Positions 15,721-22,206 of a stretch of DNA of 23,150 nucleotides are shown here, one piece after another. This stretch comes from CAZZIZ01 sp964654535 (GTDB lineage Bacteria > Bacteroidota > Bacteroidia > Chitinophagales > UBA2359). Positions within the stretch are counted from its first letter, which is position 1; each line of letters starts with the position of its first letter. The notes below the pieces were generated by a model. It had not been told where the DNA came from, did no database searches, and was given only the letters and a program-made list of their open reading frames with translations. Position numbers and translations under genes: made by a program. The stretch lies in NCBI GenBank assembly GCA_964654535.1, contig CAZZIZ010000029.1, positions 1 through 23,150 on the forward strand, written 5' to 3'.

Positions 15721-15893
15721 ATTCATTTAAATATTCAATAAATTTTTCGACAGAATCATTTTCTGAAATAGAAATCTATTTATGAAGATGTATTCGTTGT
15801 TTCAATAATTCTGAAAACGATTGTTATTCAGAAGTAAAATTTTATTCTCTGGAAGTAAAAAGCTGGAGGTAAATTCTCTTATAGTTAGTGAGT
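15721..15893 (+). other. Structured non-coding gap between two terminators (possible small RNA or leader)
   Basis: Together with the two terminators this makes a 330-base stretch without a gene. A hairpin is visible at 15809-15833: TTCTGAA-AAC pairs with GTT-A-TTCAGAA around a GATT loop, with one bulged A. Short direct repeats GAAGTAAAA lie at 15831-15839 and 15852-15860, with a degenerate third copy (GGAGGTAAA) at 15865-15873. The gap ends in a second good terminator. No open frame of note is seen. No convincing promoter is visible after the first terminator; the best -7-like string is TAAATTTT at 15739-15746. It may be a small RNA, an attenuated leader for the kdgF operon, or a remnant of deleted genes. 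Confidence 0.35.
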
Positions 15894-15922
15894 CAGGCAT
15901 CCCCTTGTGGATGCCTGTTTTT
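15894..15922 (+). terminator. Intrinsic terminator upstream of the kdgF operon
   Basis: Perfect 9-bp stem CAGGCATCC (15894-15902) with GGATGCCTG (15909-15917) around a 6-base loop, followed by TTTTT. It is GC-rich and compact. It lies 72 bases before the kdgF start and more than 170 bases beyond the susD terminator, so it must end a transcript other than a fully terminated susD message, or regulate read-through. Confidence 0.8.
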
Positions 15923-15925
15923 AGA

Positions 15926-15959
15926 TTGCGATAGTTAACTTGCACTGCACATTGCTTTG
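15926..15959 (+). promoter_or_regulatory. Possible promoter of the kdgF operon
   Basis: TTG at 15926-15928 and TTGCTTTG at 15952-15959 (one mismatch to TAnnTTTG) are 23 bases apart, at the long end of the Bacteroidota spacing range. They lie between the second terminator and the kdgF ATG at 15995, where a promoter is needed. No copy of the GntR palindrome is present here. Confidence 0.3.
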
Positions 15960-15994
15960 GAGAATGTTACGCTCAAGAAAAACAAAAAAATAGA

Positions 15995-16369
15995 ATGAGT
16001 TTACACGATGAAATAAAGCCAACTAAAGAGTATTGGATCGATAAGGAAACCGAATGGGAACAAGTTGCCGAAGGTCTTTCTCGTCAGATTATGGGATACG
16101 ATGGAAAAATAATGCTGGTGAAAGCAAAGTTTGAAACCGGAGCTATCGGACAAATGCACAAACACTATCATTCGCAAGTAACCTACGTCGAAAGTGGTGA
16201 GTTTGAAATGACCATTGGTGATGAAAAAAGAACCCTCGTTGGTGGCGACTCCTTTTATATTCCTACCAAGGTTATGCACGGATGTATATGCACCAAACCA
16301 GGAGTGCTCATAGATGTCTTTAGCCCTGCCCGTGAAGATTTCTTAGGTCACGAAATGCTGGATCAGTAA
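15995..16369 (+). CDS. kdgF: KdgF-type cupin, unsaturated uronate linearising enzyme
   Basis: A 124-residue single cupin domain. KdgF converts the cyclic 4,5-unsaturated uronate released by alginate or pectin lyases into the linear ketone DEH. The metal ligands are H55, H57, Q61 and H95, in HKHYHSQVTYVESGEFEM and VMHGC, matching the His-His-Gln-His set of characterised KdgF proteins. The C-terminal LIDVFSPAREDFL segment (105-117) is diagnostic of this family. No signal peptide is present, so it acts in the cytoplasm. It is the first gene of a six-gene operon and ends one base before the GTG of the transporter gene. The start context has no obvious Shine-Dalgarno. Confidence 0.9.
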   Translation: MSLHDEIKPTKEYWIDKETEWEQVAEGLSRQIMGYDGKIMLVKAKFETGAIGQMHKHYHSQVTYVESGEFEMTIGDEKRTLVGGDSFYIPTKVMHGCICTKPGVLIDVFSPAREDFLGHEMLDQ

Positions 16370-16370
16370 C

Positions 16371-17696
16371 GTGGCAGGCCAAGGAATAAAGGGACTCCGT
16401 TGGTGGGTCGTTGGTTTAGTGGCGTTGGCTACGGTTATTAATTACATAGACCGTCAAGCTATGGGAGTGCTTTGGCCAGATATTGGTGCGCAAATGTTTC
16501 CTGGTGAGGACGCCGATGGCCTTAAAGGAATTTATCGATGGATTTCAGTGGCTTTCATTCTTTCTTATGCCTTTGGTCAGGCCATTTTTGGAAAAATATT
16601 TGATAAAATAGGAACGCGTTTAGGTTTTGCGTTGTCCATAACGGTGTGGTCTATTGCTACCGCAATGCATTCCTTTGCAAGAGGCTTGGTTAGTTTCTCC
16701 CTTTTTAGAAGTTTACTCGGAGTCGCTGAGGCAGGAGCTTGGCCTGGTGCAGCCAAAGCGAATGCGGAGTGGTTTCCAACAAAGGAAAGAGCATTTGCAC
16801 AAGGACTTTTTAATTCCGGTGCGGCCATCGGAGGTATCATTGCCATACCTCTTATTGCCGCTTTGACCATTTGGTTCAGTTGGAAAATGATTTTCATTGT
16901 CGTGGGCTTAACCGGATTATTGTGGTTGATTCCTTGGATGTTTGTGATGAAGGCTTCACCTGAAAATCATCCTTGGCTTACAGAAGAAGAACGTAGCTAT
17001 ATTTTAACCGGTCAGGAAACAGAAGATATGGATAGAGATGGAGAGATCGATGAAAACACCTACGCTCCTACAACGGGAGAACAATTGGGTCATAAAGAAA
17101 GTTGGGGGGTAATCATTGCTTCTGCGGCAATTGATCCGATTTGGTGGCTCTTCGTTTTTTGGATTCCAATTTATCTGAACGAGGTATATGGAATGGATGT
17201 CAAGACGATTGGTATTTATGGTTGGGTTCCGTATGTCGGCGCAATGTTGGGTGCTTGGTTTGGAGGTCTCTTGGCACAAAACAGATTGAAATCCGGTTGG
17301 AACGTAAACAAAACCAGAAAGATGGTTATTACCTTGGGTTGCCTTATTATGATTCCCGCTTTGTTGGCATTAATTAAACCTGGTGGGCCGACAACTGCAG
17401 TAATTATTATGGCGATCATATTGTTCGGTTTTCAAACGGCAATAGGAAATGTACAAACCCTGCCCAGCGATTTATTCAGTTCGAAATCAGTAGGCACCTT
17501 AGCGGGAATTTCAGGGATGGCCGCGAAACTAGGAGCATTCGGATTGACTTTCTTGGTACCTTGGCTCACCAAAGGTGGGAACTACTCACCGGCATTTATA
17601 ATTGGTGCAGGTCTGGCTTTAACTGCTTTACTAGCGGTGTGGTTACTCATTCCTAAAGTAGAGCCCTTATCGCCAAAAGGAAATATTTATAGATAA
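16371..17696 (+). CDS. MFS transporter, hexuronate/uronate (ExuT-like, ACS family)
   Basis: A 441-residue inner-membrane permease with about 12 hydrophobic segments in two halves. The N-terminal INYIDRQAMGVLWPDI (23-38) and the GTRLGFALSITVWSIATAMHSFA block (81-103) are typical of the anion:cation symporter group that includes ExuT and GudP, and RSLLGVAEAGAWPGAAKANAEWFP (113-136) is the usual motif of that group. Start is GTG at 16371, one base after the kdgF stop, which indicates translational coupling. The context suggests import of DEH or other uronates. The loop between the halves carries D219-M-D-R-D-G-E-I-D227, which matches a calcium-binding EF-hand/dockerin-like loop through position 9 but has T230 at position 12. 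That insertion is unusual for a sugar-acid permease. Confidence 0.9.
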   Translation: MAGQGIKGLRWWVVGLVALATVINYIDRQAMGVLWPDIGAQMFPGEDADGLKGIYRWISVAFILSYAFGQAIFGKIFDKIGTRLGFALSITVWSIATAMHSFARGLVSFSLFRSLLGVAEAGAWPGAAKANAEWFPTKERAFAQGLFNSGAAIGGIIAIPLIAALTIWFSWKMIFIVVGLTGLLWLIPWMFVMKASPENHPWLTEEERSYILTGQETEDMDRDGEIDENTYAPTTGEQLGHKESWGVIIASAAIDPIWWLFVFWIPIYLNEVYGMDVKTIGIYGWVPYVGAMLGAWFGGLLAQNRLKSGWNVNKTRKMVITLGCLIMIPALLALIKPGGPTTAVIIMAIILFGFQTAIGNVQTLPSDLFSSKSVGTLAGISGMAAKLGAFGLTFLVPWLTKGGNYSPAFIIGAGLALTALLAVWLLIPKVEPLSPKGNIYR

Positions 17697-17727
17697 TTAA
17701 AAGTTAAGAACCCAATAAAAACAATAT

Positions 17728-18489
17728 ATGAGTTCAAATGGAAAAGTAGCTATTGTAACCGGAGCAACCGCCGGAATTGGTTTGGCGGTCGCCAAGAGAT
17801 TAGGTGACGACGGATTTACCGTAGCTGTGAATGGTATAAAGCACGACCAAGGAGCGGAGAAAGTTGCAGAACTTACCGCAGATGGAATTACAGCAGAGTA
17901 TTATGGATTTGATGTCACCCAAGAAGCCGCGGTTACTGAAAACATAAAGAAGATTGGTGAGAAATACGGAAGGATAGATGTATTGGTAAACAATGCCGGT
18001 GGCTTAGGTGGAAGGTCTCGTTTTGAAGAAATGACGACCGAATTTTATAGAGGCGTAATGGCTTTGAATTTAGATTCCGTCTTTTTCGCTTCGCGAGCGG
18101 CTATACCTTATTTGAAAAAAGGAGACAACCCAACTATCATTAATTATACCTCAAATGCTGGTTGGAATGCTGGCGGACCTGGAGCGGGAATGTATGGAAC
18201 TTCGAAGGCTGCGGTGCATACTATTACACGAGCTTTGGCAAAAGATTTAGCTGAATACGGAATTCGTGTAAATGCTGTATCCCCTGGTACTATTGATACC
18301 GATTTTCATATTGGAATAAAATCTACCAAACCGGAGGTCTTTAAGTCTTGGGCAAATAATATTATGCTTAAAAGATTGGGGCAACCGGAAGATGTTGCAG
18401 GGGTTGTTTCTTTTCTGGCAAGCAAAGATGCCGCATTTCTTACCGCGGAAACTATCCAGGTAGGAGGAGGTCAGGCCTTGGGAATATAA
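17728..18489 (+). CDS. SDR-family oxidoreductase, candidate DEH reductase
   Basis: A 253-residue classical short-chain dehydrogenase. The cofactor motif is TGATAGIG at 11-18, the structural motif NNAG at 88-91, and the catalytic set N114, S142, Y156 and K160 (MYGTSK). Ser-to-Tyr spacing is one residue longer than the common 13. C-terminal VSPGTIDTDF and LGQPEDVAGVVSFLAS are usual for the FabG-like branch. In the alginate pathway an SDR reduces DEH to KDG, and this gene sits between the transporter and KDG kinase genes, so this is the likely role. A 2-keto-3-deoxygluconate oxidoreductase of the KduD type is the alternative. NADH or NADPH preference cannot be told safely. Gaps are 31 bases upstream and 18 bases downstream. 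Confidence 0.88.
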   Translation: MSSNGKVAIVTGATAGIGLAVAKRLGDDGFTVAVNGIKHDQGAEKVAELTADGITAEYYGFDVTQEAAVTENIKKIGEKYGRIDVLVNNAGGLGGRSRFEEMTTEFYRGVMALNLDSVFFASRAAIPYLKKGDNPTIINYTSNAGWNAGGPGAGMYGTSKAAVHTITRALAKDLAEYGIRVNAVSPGTIDTDFHIGIKSTKPEVFKSWANNIMLKRLGQPEDVAGVVSFLASKDAAFLTAETIQVGGGQALGI

Positions 18490-18507
18490 TTTTCGATTGA
18501 AAAGACA

Positions 18508-19542
18508 ATGAAACGAATAGTAACGTTCGGTGAAATAATGTTGCGTTTGAGTCCACCCGGATTCAAGCGTTTTTCTCAAACCTATCAGTTTGATGTCGTT
18601 TATGGTGGAGGTGAAAGTAATGTTGCAGTAGCGCTCTCAAACTTTGGTTTCGACAGTCACTTCGTTTCTCGTATCCCTGAAAACGATATTGGAGAGGCGG
18701 CGCTTATGGAGTTGAGGAAAAGAAGTGTTAATACGCAAAGTGTTATTCGTGGAGGCGATAGATTAGGAATCTATTTTTTGGAAACTGGTGCAGTCAGCCG
18801 TGGTAGTAAGGTCATTTACGATCGAGCGAATTCGGGTATGGCGACCATTGCAAATGGAATGGTCGATTGGGAAAAAGTATTTAAAGATGCCGATTGGTTT
18901 CATTGGACGGGCATTACTCCCGCACTATCACAAGGTGCTGCAGATGCTTGTTTAGAAGCGATAAAGGTTGCGAACCGGATGGGCGTAACCGTTTCTACCG
19001 ATCTCAATTACAGAAAGAAGCTTTGGAAGTATGGCAAAACGCCTAGTGAGGTAATGCCAGCGTTGGTCGAAGGCTGTGATGTTATTTTAGGAAATGAAGA
19101 AGATGCTGAAAAACATTTTGATTTGCACCCCGAAGGTGTAGATGTAACCCAAGGTGGTTCGGTAGACGGTAAATCTTATCTCTCCGTTTTACAGCAGCTT
19201 CAGAAAATGTTCCCAAGAGCGAAAAAAGTCATTACCACTTTACGAGGATCCATTTCTGCTTCGCATAATACTTGGACGGGTGTCCTGTACAATGGCAAAA
19301 CACTATACGAGGCACCCTCTTACGATATAACACATATTGTCGATAGAGTAGGAGGAGGAGATAGTTTTATGGCGGGTCTAATCTATGGTTTACTAAGTTT
19401 CAATGATGATCAGCAAGCACTTGACTTTGCGGTTGCTGCATCTGCTCTTAAGCACACTATAAAAGGCGATGCCAATCTAGTTACTGTTGAAGAAGTAAAA
19501 AAGCTAATGTCAGGGGACAAAAGCGGACGCGTCTCCAGATAA
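18508..19542 (+). CDS. kdgK: 2-keto-3-deoxygluconate kinase (PfkB family)
   Basis: A 344-residue ribokinase-like sugar kinase that phosphorylates KDG to KDPG with ATP. The substrate-binding Gly block is YGGGESNVAVALSNFG at 32-47. KDG-kinase-type residues follow in GIYFLETGAVSRGSKVIYDR (87-106) and the DLNYRKKLW segment (165-173) that is common in KdgK. The PfkB signature 2 reads DRVGGGDSFMAG at 279-290, with D285 as the catalytic base. The length is slightly above the usual ~310-340. It precedes the KDPG aldolase gene by 11 bases, which is the expected order of the Entner-Doudoroff-type lower pathway. PfkB kinases vary in substrate, but the neighbours make KDG by far the most likely. Confidence 0.93.
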   Translation: MKRIVTFGEIMLRLSPPGFKRFSQTYQFDVVYGGGESNVAVALSNFGFDSHFVSRIPENDIGEAALMELRKRSVNTQSVIRGGDRLGIYFLETGAVSRGSKVIYDRANSGMATIANGMVDWEKVFKDADWFHWTGITPALSQGAADACLEAIKVANRMGVTVSTDLNYRKKLWKYGKTPSEVMPALVEGCDVILGNEEDAEKHFDLHPEGVDVTQGGSVDGKSYLSVLQQLQKMFPRAKKVITTLRGSISASHNTWTGVLYNGKTLYEAPSYDITHIVDRVGGGDSFMAGLIYGLLSFNDDQQALDFAVAASALKHTIKGDANLVTVEEVKKLMSGDKSGRVSR

Positions 19543-19553
19543 AACCGTATAAC

Positions 19554-20213
19554 ATGGAAAGGATAAAGGTAGTACGGCTTATGGAAGAACAAGGATTGGT
19601 TCCATTGTTCTACCATCCCAACATTGAAGTTTGTAAAAACGTAGTTAAGGCTTGTTATGAAGGCGGAGCGCGATTGCTTGAATTTACAAATCGTGGAATG
19701 TATGCGCACGAGGTGTTCAACCAACTAACTAAATATAGCCGAGAAGAGCTACCAGAAATGGTATTAGGAGTAGGATCGGTTACTGATGCAGCGTCTGCTT
19801 CTCTTTATATGCAAATTGGTGCATCATTCGTTGTTACGCCCGCCTTGAGAGAAGACATTGCGCGTATTTGCAATCGACGAAAAGTCCTGTGGTTACCTGG
19901 TTGTGGCTCGCTTACCGAAATCGGGCGAGCGGAAGAATTGGGTTGCGAAATCGTAAAACTGTTTCCAGGAAGTGTTTATGGTCCTGTCTTTATTAAGTCA
20001 ATTAAAGGACCTCAGCCCTGGACCAAAATAATGCCGACAGGAGGTGTGGACATCACTAAAGAAAATTTGTCGGATTGGTTTCAGTCTGGTGCTTCCTGCG
20101 TAGGTATGGGTTCAAAACTGATATCCAAAGAAATTGTAGCGGATAAAGACTTCACAGGTTTGAAAAATAGAGTGGCAACTACGCTGAAGACCATTGTAGA
20201 TGCACGTAAATAG
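19554..20213 (+). CDS. kdgA: KDPG aldolase (2-keto-3-deoxy-6-phosphogluconate aldolase)
   Basis: A 219-residue class I aldolase of the Eda/KDPG family that splits KDPG into pyruvate and D-glyceraldehyde-3-phosphate. The catalytic Lys is K135 in IVKLFPGS, the expected general acid/base Glu is E43 in LLEFTNRG, and the phosphate-binding loop is MPTGGV at 160-165. GVGSVTD (72-78) replaces the more common GAGTV. The helix VVKACYEGGAR and strand order fit a full (beta/alpha)8 barrel. Length is normal. It lies in a tight operon after kdgK. A 2-keto-4-hydroxyglutarate activity is possible for the family, but the context points to KDPG. Confidence 0.93.
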   Translation: MERIKVVRLMEEQGLVPLFYHPNIEVCKNVVKACYEGGARLLEFTNRGMYAHEVFNQLTKYSREELPEMVLGVGSVTDAASASLYMQIGASFVVTPALREDIARICNRRKVLWLPGCGSLTEIGRAEELGCEIVKLFPGSVYGPVFIKSIKGPQPWTKIMPTGGVDITKENLSDWFQSGASCVGMGSKLISKEIVADKDFTGLKNRVATTLKTIVDARK

Positions 20214-20239
20214 ATAGGTTCCAAATTACTTTAGAAACA

Positions 20240-20998
20240 ATGAAAATGAGATTAGAAGGAAAAACAGCGATCGTTACAGGAGGTGCAAGAGATATCGGTA
20301 GAGCGATATCAGTGAAACTAGCCTCTTTAGGAGCCAATGTATGTGTCAATTACTTTAACAAAAAGGAAGACGCCGATACGACTTTGGAAATGATCAGATC
20401 TAATGGAGGAACAGCAGTAGCCGTTAAAGCGGATATGACGAAGATGAAAGATTGCCAGGCTTTGGTAAAAGCATGTCAGGATGCATTTGAAAATGAAATT
20501 CATATTTTGGTTAACAATGCTGGTGGATTGGTTGCCCGAAAGAAACTCTCGGAAATGGATCTGGAGTTTTGGCATACCGTTATGAATCTGAATATGACCT
20601 CCACTTTTATGATGCACAAAGCTACTGTTCAATATATGCCCCAGGGTAGTTCCATTATCAATATAGCTTCGCTCGCAGGACGAGACGGTGGGGGAGGTGG
20701 ATCAGCCGCATATTCAACATCTAAGGGAGCGGTAATGACTTTTACGCGTTCTATGGCCAAAGAATTGGGTCCCCAAGGCATTCGTGTAAATGCAGTTTGT
20801 CCAGGACTGATTGCAACGACGTTCCATGATACTTTTACCGCGGACAATGTGCGCGAAATGGTTGCTGGAAAGACTCCGCTTCGAAAGGAAGGTTCAGCAA
20901 GTGAAGTAGCGGACTTAGTTGCTTATCTTGCTACTGACGAAAGCTCCTTTATCGCCGGAGCGAATATTGACATTAATGGAGGCTTAGGGTTTTCATAA
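20240..20998 (+). CDS. Second SDR-family oxidoreductase of the uronate operon
   Basis: A 252-residue classical SDR. TGGARDIG lies at 13-20, NNAG at 92-95 and the catalytic set is N118, S144, Y158 and K162 (AYSTSK). A glycine-rich GRDGGGGGS insert (147-155) precedes the catalytic Tyr. It is clearly paralogous to, but not a recent copy of, the first SDR in the operon. Possible roles are reduction of DEH with the other nicotinamide cofactor, a KduD-like dehydrogenase, or action on a different uronate isomer. An alternative ATG two codons downstream exists and would change nothing of substance. It follows kdgA by 26 bases and is the last gene of the operon, with a hairpin over its stop codon. Confidence 0.88.
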   Translation: MKMRLEGKTAIVTGGARDIGRAISVKLASLGANVCVNYFNKKEDADTTLEMIRSNGGTAVAVKADMTKMKDCQALVKACQDAFENEIHILVNNAGGLVARKKLSEMDLEFWHTVMNLNMTSTFMMHKATVQYMPQGSSIINIASLAGRDGGGGGSAAYSTSKGAVMTFTRSMAKELGPQGIRVNAVCPGLIATTFHDTFTADNVREMVAGKTPLRKEGSASEVADLVAYLATDESSFIAGANIDINGGLGFS

Positions 20999-21043
20999 AA
21001 ATCAATATCAAGGGAATTATTGAAAAGTCCCTTCATTGATTTT
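20998..21043. terminator. Bidirectional terminator between converging genes
   Basis: The outer stem pairs 20998-21006 (AAAATCAAT) with 21035-21043 (ATTGATTTT). The inner stem pairs 21010-21015 (AAGGGA) with 21028-21033 (TCCCTT). The A-rich left and T-rich right ends would give a U-tract in both directions. The structure overlaps the stop of the second SDR gene and the stop of the minus-strand lipoprotein gene, which lie only 18 bases apart. Confidence 0.55.
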
Positions 21044-21967
21044 AAAGGTAATGGGCAGGTAATATGTTACTGGAATGGGTTCTCCGTTTCGCATGCCGGG
21101 GTGCCAAGGAGAGGAAAGTCGCACCAATCGCTCAACTTCTGTGGTGATAGAGGCACACAAGCCGTGCAATACTTCAATGTTCTCGATACTTCCATCCGCA
21201 TCAACAAGAAACCTTACCAGTGCACGACCTTGTACTTTACGATTCAAGGCGACGGTGGGGTAACGCAGCCTCGTGTTTATAAATTTACTCCACGCATGTT
21301 TTGGAGTTTCACGTCTTTTCGTTCCGCACAAGTGTTTTCCATTTGCATTGCAATATTCGGGTTTGCTATCCAGAATTTGACTGGGATCAACTGATTGAGC
21401 ATTTACTTGGCTAAGTATTGTATCGGCTTTATAGACACCTTCATTACGTATATTTCCAAAAGAATCGTATTCAATAAAAGGCCCTTCTTTCACTCCACTT
21501 ACATAAGTCTCCTGCCTTCTTAACGTTCCATCAGAATAATAAAACTCCCAGATGCCGTGAGGTATTCCTTGATCATAGTTGCTTTTTAATTCAGGCAATC
21601 CTCCATCATAAGAAAACAGCTCACACTTCCCAGTTAGTTTATTGTCTTGATATTGTCCAGATTCCTTAAGCAAACCATTGTCGAACCAAACGAAATAAGG
21701 ACCATCCCTATTTTTTAATTCTCGATCTGAAAAATGAGCTTCAAGAGTAATGGTTCTAGTCTCTGGAAAAAACTCGCGATACACAAATCCACCCTCGGCT
21801 TTTTCACTAACGGTATACTGATATCTCGTATAAATTTCAGTTTCTCCTTCACCCAGAAACTCTTTATAGTTTGAATCGTTTTTGTTATAGAAGCCCATAA
21901 GGCCTGTTGAAGAACACCCCGTAAACAAGAGCGAAAAAAATAGGATATAAAACAATATATAACGCAT
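21017..21967 (-). CDS. Lipoprotein with MORN-type repeats and a C-terminal TonB domain
   Basis: A 316-residue protein from the ATG at 21967. I chose this start over one 30 bases upstream because it places the signal peptide and lipobox (SLLFTGC, Cys18) at the very N-terminus. Residues about 89-182 hold several MORN/YwqK-like repeats of the form DGPYFVWFDNGLLKESGQY, GIWEFYYSDGTLRRQETY and GPFIEYDSFGNIRNEGVY. Residues about 225-310 form a TonB_C domain (RYPTVALNRKVQGRALVRFLVDADGS, then VTYYLPITFKI). Such proteins are common in Bacteroidota. A TonB_C domain on a lipoprotein without the usual N-terminal TM anchor probably works in the periplasm, but its partner is unknown. It converges on the uronate operon and shares a terminator with it. 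Confidence 0.85.
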   Translation of the reverse strand: MRYILFYILFFSLLFTGCSSTGLMGFYNKNDSNYKEFLGEGETEIYTRYQYTVSEKAEGGFVYREFFPETRTITLEAHFSDRELKNRDGPYFVWFDNGLLKESGQYQDNKLTGKCELFSYDGGLPELKSNYDQGIPHGIWEFYYSDGTLRRQETYVSGVKEGPFIEYDSFGNIRNEGVYKADTILSQVNAQSVDPSQILDSKPEYCNANGKHLCGTKRRETPKHAWSKFINTRLRYPTVALNRKVQGRALVRFLVDADGSIENIEVLHGLCASITTEVERLVRLSSPWHPGMRNGEPIPVTYYLPITFKINEGTFQ

Positions 21968-22055
21968 ACCTACAAAATATAAAGAAATAGGAATCATTTC
22001 AAAAAATCCTTCAAACTTTCAACTTTAGAAACCCTGAATATCAAAGTCATGACTA

Positions 22056-22067
22056 ATTAGCGCTAAT
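22056..22067. promoter_or_regulatory. 12-base perfect palindrome in the divergent intergenic region
   Basis: ATTAGCGCTAAT is its own reverse complement and lies in the 239-base gap between the minus-strand lipoprotein gene and the gluconokinase fusion. It could be an operator for either gene. It is short enough to occur by chance in an AT-rich gap, and it does not resemble the GntR palindrome. Confidence 0.25.
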
Positions 22068-22206
22068 CCAGAATAATAAATCCAAAATATTAGGAGAAAG
22101 CTGAATTCAATAACCGTTTCGATAGTTCAATACGACTGTACCCTTTGGAAATGTTATAATTTGAAATTGGTACTTTGTATTAAGAAATTAGTCGAAAGTT
22201 TTAGAC

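Noticed and set aside
15801..15812. TTTCAATAATTC as a degenerate copy of the GntR palindrome half-site upstream of kdgF
   Set aside because: Only the CAATAATT part matches, with no second arm and no GT...AC core, so chance in AT-rich DNA is the simpler reading.
15995..20998. A pectin-type (KduI/KduD) pathway
   Set aside because: No KduI isomerase is present. KdgF with SDR enzymes, KdgK and KdgA fits the alginate DEH-reductase route better, although a mixed uronate use is not excluded.
21020..21394. Plus-strand open frame of 124 codons opposite the lipoprotein gene
   Set aside because: It has no recognisable features and lies fully within the well-supported minus-strand gene.
21968..21997. 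Upstream ATG of the MORN/TonB_C lipoprotein
   Set aside because: It would add ten residues before the signal peptide. The ATG at 21967 gives a normal lipoprotein signal with Cys at position 18.
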